From: Bacillota bacterium
GTDB lineage: Bacteria > Bacillota > Ch66
DNA length: 64,000 nt
Reading direction: 5' to 3'
Assembly (NCBI GenBank): GCA_013178045.1
Contig: JABLXP010000004.1
Location: forward strand, 1 to 64,000
This document shows positions 1 to 7,936 of this stretch, one piece after another. The notes under the pieces are model-generated. The model was not told the DNA's origin. It saw only the letters and a list, made by a program, of their open reading frames with translations, and did not search any database. The translations under genes and the position numbers were made by a program. Every line of letters starts with the position of its first letter. Within the stretch, counting starts at the first letter, position 1.

Positions 1-2
1 CG

Positions 3-323
3 ACCATGAATGCCGAGACCTTCTTAAGCCCCAAAGTTTTGTTTATCTTCTGCTTGGGTCTGGTGGCCTTTGCTACAGCTACCGCCACGGGGATAATTTT
101 CGCCAAGATCATGAACCTGTTCCTGAAGGAAAAAATTAACCCGCTGATCGGGGCAGCCGGGGTTTCGGCGGTGCCGATGTCAGCCCGGGTGATGCATCGG
201 CTGGCGCAAAGCGAGGACAAGCGCAACTGGATTTTAATGCACGCGATGGGGCCGAACGTGGCCGGAGTGATCGGAACGGCGGTAGCCGCGGGTATGTTTA
301 TCTCCATGCTCGGTGGTAAATAG
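3..323 (+). CDS. Sodium-pump decarboxylase beta subunit, C-terminal part
   Basis: The reading frame runs in from beyond the left edge, so only about the last 107 residues are present. They match the C-terminus of the OadB/GcdB/MmdB family, the integral membrane subunit that couples decarboxylation of a biotin-bound carboxyl group to sodium export. The sequence shows a hydrophobic helix (VLFIFCLGLVAFATATATG), the family motif GAAGVSAVPMSARV that lies in the ion path, and the typical ending HAMGPNVAGVIGTAVAAG. The alpha or biotin subunits would have to lie upstream, so the substrate cannot be told. An inverted repeat and an intrinsic terminator follow the stop codon. Confidence 0.9.
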   Translation, partial: TMNAETFLSPKVLFIFCLGLVAFATATATGIIFAKIMNLFLKEKINPLIGAAGVSAVPMSARVMHRLAQSEDKRNWILMHAMGPNVAGVIGTAVAAGMFISMLGGK

Positions 324-345
324 GTTTTACGTTGAGGTATTTCTA

Positions 346-397
346 TCATCAAGCGGTTTATCTTAACGCAAATATCGTTGGGTGAACCGCTTGATGA
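346..397. repeat. 15-bp inverted repeat after the decarboxylase gene
   Basis: The arm at 346-360 (TCATCAAGCGGTTTA) pairs with 383-397, with one G-T pair and a 22-base loop. No T run follows directly; a separate terminator hairpin starts three bases later. It may be a processing or RNA-stability hairpin at the end of the mRNA. Confidence 0.6.
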
Positions 398-399
398 CC

Positions 400-438
400 A
401 AAAAATACACCTCGCTCAAGGTTGGGGGTGTATTTTTT
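400..438. terminator. Intrinsic terminator, probably bidirectional
   Basis: A 12-base arm at 400-411 (AAAAAATACACC) pairs with 427-438 (GGTGTATTTTTT). A-rich and T-rich flanks on both sides suit convergent genes: the decarboxylase from the left and the acetyltransferase from the right. Confidence 0.8.
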
Positions 439-449
439 ATTTATTTCAT

Positions 450-905
450 TTAGTTGAGAGAAAGGGTCAGGGCGACCTCATCGCAGTTGGGAAATTTGAC
501 ACAGTTGACGCAGTCCTTCCAGACCTTCTGCGGGAGCTGGTCCTTTGAAATGACGGTAAAGCCGCACTTGCTGAAGAACGCCGGTTGGTAGGTCAGGACA
601 AAGAGTTCGCTGATCCCCAGTTGCCGTGCTTCGGCCAACAGGGCCTCGACCAGTTGGCGGCCAATCCCCCGGTGGAGGTACTCGGGGGCAACGGCCACAG
701 AGCGGATTTCCGCCAGATTTTCCCATACCACATGCAGGGCGCCGGTCCCCAGCAGTTTTTTGCCTTCCACCGCCAGCGTAAAATCACGAATGTTTTCATA
801 AAGCGAGGCTAAGGAGCGGTAGAGCATTAGCTCTTTTTGGGCGTAGCCATTAATTAAGGCCTGCATGTCTTTAACGTCAGCTATAACGGCTTTGCGAATT
901 TGCAT
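450..905 (-). CDS. ArgA-like GNAT N-acetyltransferase
   Basis: The product is a short GNAT-fold acetyltransferase of 151 residues. The acetyl-CoA loop is visible as RGIGRQL, preceded by the strand EIRSVAVAPEYLHRG. The C-terminal WKDCVNCVKFPNCDEVAL, with three cysteines, is typical of the short Firmicutes and actinobacterial proteins annotated as N-acetylglutamate synthase (first step of arginine synthesis), so that role is likely but not proven. I chose the ATG at 905 because AAGGAGG lies just upstream; the open frame extends 16 codons further without a ribosome binding site. The gene stands alone and converges on the decarboxylase gene. Confidence 0.8.
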   Translation of the reverse strand: MQIRKAVIADVKDMQALINGYAQKELMLYRSLASLYENIRDFTLAVEGKKLLGTGALHVVWENLAEIRSVAVAPEYLHRGIGRQLVEALLAEARQLGISELFVLTYQPAFFSKCGFTVISKDQLPQKVWKDCVNCVKFPNCDEVALTLSLN

Positions 906-1074
906 GGGAATTCCTCCTTGTCTCAGAAAGATGTCAATTGACCAGTAATGCAAACGTATACTGATTTCTTGAATGATTATACATGAACCAATTGTATCAC
1001 GTTAAGCCCCAAAAAGGAACAGAAACCTGGATAAAAATTTGGCTTGAATAAAAAGAGCAAACCCCGGGAAATAA

Positions 1075-1104
1075 CAAGGGGACAGTTCCATCGCTGTCCC
1101 CTTT
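1075..1104 (-). terminator. Terminator of the flgG-flgJ unit
   Basis: AAGGGGACAG and CTGTCCCCTT form a 10-bp stem with an 8-base loop, directly at the stop codon of the flgJ-like gene when read on the minus strand. Confidence 0.7.
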
Positions 1105-1531
1105 AAGCCTGTTTTCCACCGTAACGGTTTAATGTGCCTGGCCCTGCGTTATAAGCGGGCTTGGTCAATTGCGCATAAAGCAGCTCGGCCAAGCCAAAGG
1201 TCCGAGTTTTCGCCATCTCCTGGGCGTATTTCTCGTCCAGCATTTGCTCATAGATGCCAAGCGCCAGGCTGTTTCCCAGAAAGTCTGTTTTAGGTACGGT
1301 CGCCCGCATGCACCTGATCATCTGGTAAACCAGAACGCTCTCTAGTTCCTGACAGACTTCTTTCAGCTTTTTCTGATCGTTATTTTCCCGGGCTTTCTGC
1401 AACTGCTCGACAAATGTTGGTCCCGTAACTTTGGCTTCGGGGCTAGCGTTGGCCGGGGCGAGTTTGGTCGGAACAGGCAAAGAGTCTAAACTTACCAGAG
1501 ACAGCAAGGATCTCACCTCAATACCCTGCAA
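1103..1531 (-). CDS. FlgJ-like rod-binding protein
   Basis: The protein of up to 142 residues corresponds to the rod-binding N-terminal domain of FlgJ, which helps assemble the flagellar rod. The conserved block is LESVLVYQMIRCMRATVPK followed by GIYEQMLDEKYAQEMAK. The C-terminal peptidoglycan hydrolase domain of proteobacterial FlgJ is absent, as is usual in Firmicutes. It follows flgG with no gap. The start is uncertain: a TTG at 1531 touches the flgG stop, while a second TTG at 1507 has a better placed GAGGTGA upstream and would shorten the product by eight residues. Confidence 0.85.
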   Translation of the reverse strand: MQGIEVRSLLSLVSLDSLPVPTKLAPANASPEAKVTGPTFVEQLQKARENNDQKKLKEVCQELESVLVYQMIRCMRATVPKTDFLGNSLALGIYEQMLDEKYAQEMAKTRTFGLAELLYAQLTKPAYNAGPGTLNRYGGKQA

Positions 1532-2320
1532 TTAGCGGCGAAGGTTGTTCGCCATTCCCAGCATTTCATCCGAGGCCTGAATAACCTTGGAGTTGATCTC
1601 GTAAGCCCGCTGGGCAGTGATCATGTTGATCATTTCTTCAACCACCTGGACGTTGGAACTTTCGAGATACCCTTGTTCAATGGTGATCGAGGAATCGCTT
1701 TCCGGGTCCCAGTCGATAGCTTCGCCGGAAGCAGCGGTCGCAGCGTACAGGTTGCGGCCCAGTTTTTCTAGGCCAGCGGGATTAATGAATTTAGCCAGCT
1801 CAATTCGACCAGCCTCGATGCGGTCGTTTTGACCCGGCAGCTTGTAGGTCACGCTGCCGTCGGTGCTGATCGAGATGTCAGTTGCTTCTGGCTCAAGCGC
1901 CTCCACTCCCACCAATTTGTAGCCATCCGTCGTGACCAGGTTGCCCTCGCTGTCGATCTTAAAAGAGCCGTCTTTAGTGTAGAGGGGCTCATCCCGGCCA
2001 GGGACTTCTACCTTGAAAAAAGCGTTGCCAGTGATCGCCAGGTCAAACGGGTTGCCGGTCGGCACCAGGTTGCCTTCAGAAAACAGGGTCTGGGTGGCAG
2101 CACTACGGACCCCGAGCCCAACAGATAATCCGACCGGCGTTGTTTGGTACTGGGCGGTAACTGTTGGTTGTTTGATATTAATGTAGATGAGGTCCTGAAA
2201 ATCAAGTCGGGCTTTCTTAAACCCGGTGGTGTTGACATTTGCCAGGTTATGGGCAATCGTGTCAATGTTCATCTGCTGCGCTTGCATTCCTGAACTGGCT
2301 GTGTATAATGCGTGCAGCAC
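1532..2320 (-). CDS. flgG: Flagellar basal-body distal rod protein FlgG
   Basis: The 262-residue protein is a flagellar rod/hook family protein. The N-terminal rod motif is MLHALYTASSGMQAQQ followed by IAHNLANVNTTGFKK, and the C-terminus ends with the coiled-coil region EMINMITAQRAYEINSKVIQASDEML. Length is normal for FlgG; in Bacillus the equivalents are FlhO and FlhP. The start is GTG at 2320 with GAGGGGAGG seven bases upstream. The usual partner flgF is not adjacent; a possible 32-codon ORF lies upstream instead. Confidence 0.93.
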   Translation of the reverse strand: MLHALYTASSGMQAQQMNIDTIAHNLANVNTTGFKKARLDFQDLIYINIKQPTVTAQYQTTPVGLSVGLGVRSAATQTLFSEGNLVPTGNPFDLAITGNAFFKVEVPGRDEPLYTKDGSFKIDSEGNLVTTDGYKLVGVEALEPEATDISISTDGSVTYKLPGQNDRIEAGRIELAKFINPAGLEKLGRNLYAATAASGEAIDWDPESDSSITIEQGYLESSNVQVVEEMINMITAQRAYEINSKVIQASDEMLGMANNLRR

Positions 2321-2363
2321 TGGAATACCTCCCCTCTCAAAGGAATCGCTATGATTGTCCTGA

Positions 2364-2462
2364 TCACGGTACTTCGGTCAGTCGGTACCGGGAGGCCTCT
2401 GCCGGGGCAGTCCAGCCTCGTGGGTTGTACAAAACTTCAAAGATTTTCTTCTGAATAAACAC
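2364..2462 (-). CDS. Candidate 32-residue small protein upstream of flgG
   Basis: On the minus strand AAAGGAGGGAGGTG leads into a GTG at 2462 and an open frame of 32 codons ending in TGA at 2364. The predicted peptide is basic and aromatic, with VLYNPRGWTAPAEASRY in the middle. I do not recognise it. The very strong Shine-Dalgarno sequence overlaps the start codon region, so the spacing is tight and an alternative start such as ATT six bases on cannot be excluded. It lies about 43 bases before the flgG start and could be a leader peptide or chance. Confidence 0.3.
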   Translation of the reverse strand: MFIQKKIFEVLYNPRGWTAPAEASRYRLTEVP

Positions 2463-2702
2463 CTCCCTCCTTTGCTGATCAGTTTTTGAACATATTTGAA
2501 CATATATTACAAACTACATAGTACTTAGACGTTTTTTGCCAAAATCCTGCCATTATTACCAGGGTTATTTTTTTTAGAAAATCATAGCGGGCTGAGTCTC
2601 AATTTTCGCGGCAGTAACAGGATTTTTTTCAGGGGTGTTGAATACTGGGAACAGGGAATCATTGATTGAACCATCCATAATTTGAGCAGGGAGGGAGTAA
2701 AA
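2463..2702. other. AT-rich divergent intergenic region
   Basis: This region separates the minus-strand flagellar genes from the plus-strand hydrolase gene. It contains the direct repeat TTTGAACATA around 2485-2505 and a T-rich run near 2567-2576. It probably holds promoters for both sides, but I see no convincing sigma-A or sigma-D consensus. Confidence 0.4.
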
Positions 2703-3227
2703 TTGAAGCAAGCATTGATGATCATTGATATGCTTAATGATTTTGTGCAGGAAAACGGGTCTTTGTACATTGGTGAGGCCGGTCAGGAAATCATTAAACC
2801 TATCCAATCTGAACTAGCCGAGGCGCGAAGAAATAATGTGCCCGTGCTCTACGTCTGTGACCGGCACCGCCCAGACGACGCGGAGTTTAGAATGTTTCCC
2901 CCGCACTGTCTGGTGGGTTCGTGGGGGGCTGCGGTCTGTCCGGAACTGGCACCACAGGAAAAAGACGTTATCATACCAAAACGCCGTTACAGCGGCTTTT
3001 TTGGGACAGAGCTTGACTTGACCTTGCGTGAACTCGGGGTAGAAGAACTTATTCTGGTTGGGGTGTGTACGAATATTTGCGTCCTCTATACGGCGGCGGA
3101 CGCCCGGATGCGGGGTTATCGCGTCAAGGTGTTAAAAAATCAAGTGGCCACATTTGATCCGGGCGCCCATGAATTTGCCCTGCGGGAAATGGAGAAAACT
3201 CTGGGTGTGGAGATAATTGACCGCTGA
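2703..3227 (+). CDS. Isochorismatase-family cysteine hydrolase
   Basis: The protein of 174 residues has the isochorismatase/nicotinamidase fold. The catalytic triad is visible: Asp in IIDMLNDF near the N-terminus, Lys in IIPKRRYSGFFGT, and Cys in GVCTNICV. Closest general type is the nicotinamidase-like cysteine hydrolase, but the substrate cannot be fixed from sequence. I start it at TTG 2703, which follows GGAGGGAG at the right distance; the frame is open seven codons further upstream without a ribosome site. Relation to the following tatA gene is unclear; they are 80 bases apart. Confidence 0.85.
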   Translation: MKQALMIIDMLNDFVQENGSLYIGEAGQEIIKPIQSELAEARRNNVPVLYVCDRHRPDDAEFRMFPPHCLVGSWGAAVCPELAPQEKDVIIPKRRYSGFFGTELDLTLRELGVEELILVGVCTNICVLYTAADARMRGYRVKVLKNQVATFDPGAHEFALREMEKTLGVEIIDR

Positions 3228-3307
3228 TTATACAGATATTGGAAAGCAGTTTGAGAAGGAATTCCGGCGGGCATGACGAATTAACGAGCGTAAAGGAGGT
3301 GCAGTCA

Positions 3308-3520
3308 GTGTTTGGATTTATACCAAGTGTTGGACCATGGGAGCTTATTCTCATTCTTGTGATTGCCCTGATTATTTTTGGACCAGGAAAATTGCCGGAA
3401 GTTGGTCGGTCATTGGGGAAGAGCATAAATGAGTTTAAACGGGCCTCGGCGGATATCAAACGTCAGGTGGAAGATGGGCTGAAAGAAGAAGAAAAGGAAA
3501 AAGAGAAAGAAAAAACTTGA
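3308..3520 (+). CDS. tatA: Twin-arginine translocase subunit TatA/E
   Basis: The 70-residue protein has one N-terminal membrane helix (WELILILVIALIIFGPGKLP) containing the Tat FGPxKLP hinge, followed by an amphipathic helix (EVGRSLGKSINEFKRA) and a highly charged tail of alternating Lys and Glu. It would form the pore component for export of folded, often cofactor-bearing proteins. The start is GTG 3308 with AAAGGAGGTG upstream. No tatC is seen in the window. Confidence 0.93.
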   Translation: MFGFIPSVGPWELILILVIALIIFGPGKLPEVGRSLGKSINEFKRASADIKRQVEDGLKEEEKEKEKEKT

Positions 3521-3536
3521 TTAGGGCAATTGTTTA

Positions 3537-3565
3537 TTGACACAGTTCTGATCTCATGATATTCT
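3537..3565 (+). promoter_or_regulatory. Sigma-A promoter of the methionine operon
   Basis: TTGACA at 3537-3542 and TATTCT at 3560-3565 are separated by exactly 17 bases. Transcription would start about 20 bases before the SAM riboswitch. Confidence 0.75.
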
Positions 3566-3591
3566 ATGGGAAACAACTTCAAAGCGAGAGC

Positions 3592-3752
3592 ACTCTTATC
3601 AAGAGAGGTGGAGGGACGGGCCCGATGAAACCCGGCAACCAGCTTCGCGACGAGGCCAGGTGCCAATTCCCACAGAATTTTCAATTCTGAAAGATGAGAG
3701 GGAGGGCGAGACAGGCAGCGAAAAAACCTCTTCATCTGAAGAGGTTTTTTTA
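3592..3752 (+). promoter_or_regulatory. SAM-I riboswitch (S box) with terminator
   Basis: The aptamer begins with CTCTTATCAAGAGAGGTGGA and contains the S-box signatures GGGACGGGCCC, GATGAAACCCGGCAACC, GGTGCCAATTCC and the closing GATGAGAG at 3694-3701, which pairs with the 5' CTCTTATC. The expression platform is a strong terminator, AACCTCTTCA with TGAAGAGGTT followed by seven T, at 3724-3752. When S-adenosylmethionine is plentiful it should stop transcription of the downstream methionine genes. Confidence 0.97.
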
Positions 3753-3790
3753 TGGTGTTCAATATGTGATGGGGGAGAGTGAGGTCTGGC

Positions 3791-6193
3791 GTGCAGAAAT
3801 CTTTTGATTTGCTCAAGGAAAAAATCTTGGTGCTGGACGGGGCCATGGGGACCATGCTGCAATCGTGTGGCCTCAAACCTGGAGAATGTCCAGAACGCTG
3901 GAATATCGATCACCCCGAAGTGGTGCAAAGAATTCACCGGCTCTACGTTGCGGCCGGGGCGGACATCATCCAGACCAACACCTTTGGCGGAAACCGGTTT
4001 AAATTGCGTGAATTTGGCCTGGGTAACCAGGTGGCCGAAATAAACAAGGCGGCGGTTAGACTGGCCAAACAGGCCGCGGGTGACCGTGCTCTGGTCGCGG
4101 TTTCTATTGGCCCGACTGGACAGTTGATCGAGCCTTTCGGCGAGACAACTTTTGATGAAGTTTACGCGGCTTTCCGGGAACAGGTCACGGCGGCGGTGCA
4201 GGCTGGCGCCGACCTGATCAGTTTGGAGACAATGAGCGATCTGCAGGAGATCAGAGCCGCGATGCTTGCGGCCAGGGACAGTGGCCCTGTTCCCGTGATC
4301 TGCCAAATGACCTTCGAAGGTGGCCAGCGAACCATGCTGGGAACCGACCCGGTTACGGCGGCAGTTGTTTTGACTACTCTGGGGGCGAGTGCGGTTGGGG
4401 CCAACTGCTCGGGTGGGCCGGCGGAACTGCTGAAGGTGATCACCGCGATGGCGATGGTGACCGACCTGCCCCTGGTGGTTCAGCCCAATGCGGGCTTACC
4501 AGTGCTGATTGACGGACAAACCGTATATCCGGAGAGCCCGGCCACCATGGCTGAGTACGCAGTGAAGCTGGTTGACGCCGGGGCGAACATTGTGGGGGGC
4601 TGTTGCGGGACGAACCCCGACCACATCCGGGCGATCAGCCAGGCGGTTCGAGGGCGGCGCCCCGTCAAACGGGTTGTGCCGCCAGTCTCAGCCTTAACTG
4701 GGCGCAGTCAGACCTTGTTTATTCAGGAACAGGGCCGACCCATATTTATCGGCGAGCGCATTAATCCGACCGCGCGCAAGAAGTTGGCCGAGGATATCAG
4801 GGCAGGACGCATGCTGCATGTGGTGGAGGAGGCTCAAGCCCAGGTGGCCGCGGGAGCACCGATGCTGGATGTGAACGTAGGGGTACCCGGTGTTGATGAA
4901 GTAGCGGCGATGCGCAAAGCCGTGCTTCAGATTCAAAGCACGGTGGATGTTCCGCTGGCCCTCGATTCGACCAATCCTGAGGCAATTGAAGCCGGGCTGA
5001 AGGTTTTTGCGGGAAAACCTCTGATCAATTCAGTGAATGGCGAGGCAAAAAGCCTCCAGGCGATTTTACCGCTGGCGAGACGATATGGAGCGGCGGTACT
5101 CGGTTTAACCCTTGATAGTCACGGTATCCCCTCGACAGCGGAAGGACGTCTGGCGATTGCCCGACGCATCGTTGACGCGGCTTTAGCGTATGGGATCCGT
5201 CGGGAAGACATATATATCGATTGTCTGGTGCAAACAGTCAGCGCCCAGCAGGCCGAGGTGATGGAAACCCTGCGGGCGATTCAACTGGTCAAGCGTGAAC
5301 TGGGGGTCAAAACCATATTGGGAGTCAGTAATGTTTCTCATGGTTTGCCACGGCGCGAGGTATTAAATTCCACTTTCCTGGCCATGGCCTGTGGTTTTGG
5401 CCTTGATCTACCAATAATGAACCCGTTTGACCAGCGTATGCGGGAAGGGCTGTGGGCAGTGGCGGTACTCACCGGCCGGGATCCATACGCGCGTGGCTAT
5501 ATTGATGAGTTCCGACCTGCTTTAAATGAGGCTCCAATTACGACCAGCGAAGCGGCTAAGCCGAGCAGTGACCGACAGCAGCGGATCTACCAGGCGGTGC
5601 TCAATGGCGAGAAAGCCAGTATTGCTGCGCTGGTGAAGGCAGCCCTGGAGGAAGGGGTTGACCCGCTGGTCCTGGTTAATCAGACCCTGATTCCCGCCAT
5701 CGAGGAAGTTGGCGAACGGTATGATAAAAAGATTTTCTTCCTGCCCCAATTAATGCTGGCGGGTGAAACGATGAAAGCTGCCTTTGAGGTAGTGAAGCCG
5801 CGGTTAGCCACGGAACAAGCGCAGAATCTGGGCACAATCGTCCTGGCCACTGTTCAGGGAGACATTCACGACATAGGCAAGAACATTGTCGCTGTGATGC
5901 TGGAGAACTACGGTTGGCGGGTGGTTGACCTGGGACGGGATGTTCCAACGGCGACAATTGTTGAGGCGGCGGTTAGAGAGCAAGCCACCATTGTTGGTCT
6001 GAGTGCCCTGATGACTACCACCATGCCCAGAATGGCGGAGGTGATTACCGCAATGCGGGCGCGAGGTGTCAAGACCAAGGTGATGGTGGGGGGAGCGGTG
6101 GTGACTGCCGATTACGCTGCTAAGATTGGGGCCGACGGTTACGCGGCTGATGCTCGCGCTGCCGTGCTGAAAGCGAAGGAGCTATTGGGGTAG
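3791..6193 (+). CDS. metH: Cobalamin-dependent methionine synthase, short form
   Basis: This 800-residue protein makes methionine from homocysteine using methylcobalamin and a methylated folate. In order it has a homocysteine-binding barrel (residues about 1-290) with zinc-ligand cysteines in GANCSGG (near 206) and GGCCGT (271-272), a pterin-binding barrel (about 310-570, starting IGERINPTARK), a helical B12 cap, and a B12 domain with the cofactor-ligand motif DIHDIG near residue 691. The C-terminal AdoMet-binding reactivation domain of E. coli MetH is absent, as in many anaerobes, so reactivation must come from a separate protein. GTG 3791 is preferred because GAGG lies six bases upstream; GTG 3779 is an alternative. 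It is first in a SAM-riboswitch operon. Confidence 0.92.
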   Translation: MQKSFDLLKEKILVLDGAMGTMLQSCGLKPGECPERWNIDHPEVVQRIHRLYVAAGADIIQTNTFGGNRFKLREFGLGNQVAEINKAAVRLAKQAAGDRALVAVSIGPTGQLIEPFGETTFDEVYAAFREQVTAAVQAGADLISLETMSDLQEIRAAMLAARDSGPVPVICQMTFEGGQRTMLGTDPVTAAVVLTTLGASAVGANCSGGPAELLKVITAMAMVTDLPLVVQPNAGLPVLIDGQTVYPESPATMAEYAVKLVDAGANIVGGCCGTNPDHIRAISQAVRGRRPVKRVVPPVSALTGRSQTLFIQEQGRPIFIGERINPTARKKLAEDIRAGRMLHVVEEAQAQVAAGAPMLDVNVGVPGVDEVAAMRKAVLQIQSTVDVPLALDSTNPEAIEAGLKVFAGKPLINSVNGEAKSLQAILPLARRYGAAVLGLTLDSHGIPSTAEGRLAIARRIVDAALAYGIRREDIYIDCLVQTVSAQQAEVMETLRAIQLVKRELGVKTILGVSNVSHGLPRREVLNSTFLAMACGFGLDLPIMNPFDQRMREGLWAVAVLTGRDPYARGYIDEFRPALNEAPITTSEAAKPSSDRQQRIYQAVLNGEKASIAALVKAALEEGVDPLVLVNQTLIPAIEEVGERYDKKIFFLPQLMLAGETMKAAFEVVKPRLATEQAQNLGTIVLATVQGDIHDIGKNIVAVMLENYGWRVVDLGRDVPTATIVEAAVREQATIVGLSALMTTTMPRMAEVITAMRARGVKTKVMVGGAVVTADYAAKIGADGYAADARAAVLKAKELLG

Positions 6194-6266
6194 ACAAATA
6201 TACAAGACTTTTTATGACTAAGTTTAAATAGTCTTAGATCTGCAGAGAGAAAAGGAGGAGTATAGG

Positions 6267-7478
6267 GTGAGCCAGTTAAGAACTTATGCCGAAATCAACG
6301 AAAAAATCAAGTCGGGGAAAGCGGTAGTCGTTACAGCTGAGGAAGTGATCGACCTGGTTGCGGAGAAGGGGATTGAGCAGGTTGCCCGAGAGGTAGATGT
6401 GGTCACCACCGGGACCTTTGGCCCGATGTGTTCATCCGGGGTGTTCCTGAATTTTGGCCATCCCAAACCCCGCATGAAGATGAAAAAAGTGTGGCTGAAT
6501 GGAGTCAGCGCCTACGCCGGGATCGCTGCGGTTGACGCGTATCTAGGGGCGACTGAACTGCCGGAGAATGACCCGGAGAACAAGGTCTTTCCGGGCAAGT
6601 TTGTGTACGGAGGGGGCCACGTGATTGAGGACCTGGTTGCCCGTCGACCAATTCGCCTGGAGGCCATTGCCTACCCAACCAACTGTTACCCCCGGAAAAA
6701 GATCGAAACAACAATTACCCTGGATGACATCAATGAGGCGATCCTGTTTAATCCGCGCAACTGTTATCAGAATTATAACTGTGCGGTCAATCTTTCCAAT
6801 CAGACGATCTATACTTACATGGGCATTCTCAAACCAAACCTGGGGAATGCTAGCTACAGTAGCGCGGGGCAACTCAGCCCGCTGTTAAACGACCCGTATT
6901 TCAAAACGATCGGCGTTGGCACCCGGATCTTCCTGGGTGGAGGGATCGGGTATGTGGCCTGGCACGGTACCCAGCACAATCCTTCTGTCCCGCGGGGTGA
7001 AAACGGGGTTCCCCTGGGCGGCGCGGGTACCCTGGCCGTTATTGGCGACCTGAAACAGATGAGTCCGGAATGGTTGCGCGGGACAAGTTTTGTTGGTTAC
7101 GGCGCCACCCTGACGGTTGGCATTGGGGTGCCGATCCCGATTTTGAGTGAGGAAATCCTTAGCTATACTGCTGTCTCTGATGCCGAGATCTTCTGCCCGG
7201 TTGTTGACTACAGTGAGGCCTACCCCCTGGGAACTGGTGGTAACCTGGGGCTGGTCAGTTATGCCGAGTTGAAATCAGGCAAGATTATCATTAATGGCAA
7301 AGAAGTTCCCACGAACCCCTTGTCCAGTTATCCTAGGGCCAGAATGATTGCCCAAAGGCTGAAGGAATGGATCCTGAAGGGAGAATTTCTCTTGACTGAA
7401 CCAGTTCAGTTGCTGCCTTCAGTTGAGGCGGGGATCACCATTAAACCACTTCTCGAGAAGAACGGCAATGGCCGGTAG
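6267..7478 (+). CDS. Homocysteine biosynthesis protein, DUF39/COG1900 family
   Basis: The 403-residue protein belongs to the DUF39 family (COG1900). Family knowledge from methanogens links it to formation of homocysteine from aspartate semialdehyde and sulfide, replacing the O-acetyl or O-succinyl homoserine route. Visible conserved parts are the N-terminal AEINEKIKSGKAVVVTAEE, the cysteine-bearing GPMCSSGVFLNFGH and AYPTNCYPRK, and the glycine-rich GGGIGYVAWHGTQH. It starts at GTG 6267 after AAAAGGAGGAG. Its place between metH and a NIL ferredoxin under a SAM riboswitch strongly supports a methionine role. It lacks a CBS-domain extension. Confidence 0.88.
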   Translation: MSQLRTYAEINEKIKSGKAVVVTAEEVIDLVAEKGIEQVAREVDVVTTGTFGPMCSSGVFLNFGHPKPRMKMKKVWLNGVSAYAGIAAVDAYLGATELPENDPENKVFPGKFVYGGGHVIEDLVARRPIRLEAIAYPTNCYPRKKIETTITLDDINEAILFNPRNCYQNYNCAVNLSNQTIYTYMGILKPNLGNASYSSAGQLSPLLNDPYFKTIGVGTRIFLGGGIGYVAWHGTQHNPSVPRGENGVPLGGAGTLAVIGDLKQMSPEWLRGTSFVGYGATLTVGIGVPIPILSEEILSYTAVSDAEIFCPVVDYSEAYPLGTGGNLGLVSYAELKSGKIIINGKEVPTNPLSSYPRARMIAQRLKEWILKGEFLLTEPVQLLPSVEAGITIKPLLEKNGNGR

Positions 7479-7516
7479 CTGATTAGTAAGAGAATGAGGA
7501 TAAGGGGGAAAATCAC

Positions 7517-7924
7517 GTGATCAGTAAAAAGGTAGTGCAACGATTTTCTGCCAGTATTGTCGAGCAACCGATCATTTACCGACTGGTCAAAGATTTTGAC
7601 CTGACGGTAAATATTCTGAAGGCGGACATCAACCCGCGTAAGGAGGGTTCTTTGGTTTTGGAGTTGACCGGCCGGCCTGACAACTATGGCGAAGGGATCA
7701 AATTTTTAGAACACCTGGGGGTAAGCGTTGAGCCCTTGAGCCAAACGGTGGTCTGGGACGAAAAACGGTGCACCAGTTGTGGAGCCTGTACTGGTGTCTG
7801 CCCGGTCGCCGCGCTTCACATTCAGCGACCTTCCATGGAAGTAGCATTTGACAACACTAAGTGTGTCGTTTGCGGCATGTGTGTGCTGGCCTGTCCGGTA
7901 AGGGCGGTGGAGTTCCGCTTCTAG
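7517..7924 (+). CDS. NIL-domain 4Fe-4S ferredoxin
   Basis: The 135-residue protein joins an N-terminal NIL domain (about residues 1-75), a fold also found on methionine ABC transporters, to a two-cluster ferredoxin domain. The cluster motifs are CTSCGACTGVCP near residue 85 and CVVCGMCVLACP near residue 115. In methanogens a protein of this design is encoded beside the DUF39 protein and is needed for homocysteine synthesis from sulfide, presumably delivering electrons or sulfur. Here it sits 38 bases after the DUF39 gene, in the same order. The start is GTG 7517. Confidence 0.9.
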   Translation: MISKKVVQRFSASIVEQPIIYRLVKDFDLTVNILKADINPRKEGSLVLELTGRPDNYGEGIKFLEHLGVSVEPLSQTVVWDEKRCTSCGACTGVCPVAALHIQRPSMEVAFDNTKCVVCGMCVLACPVRAVEFRF

Positions 7925-7936
7925 GAGAATGGAATC

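Noticed and set aside
3599-4306. 235-codon open frame on the minus strand
   Set aside because: It is antisense to the SAM riboswitch and the start of metH, has no ribosome site and no recognisable motif.
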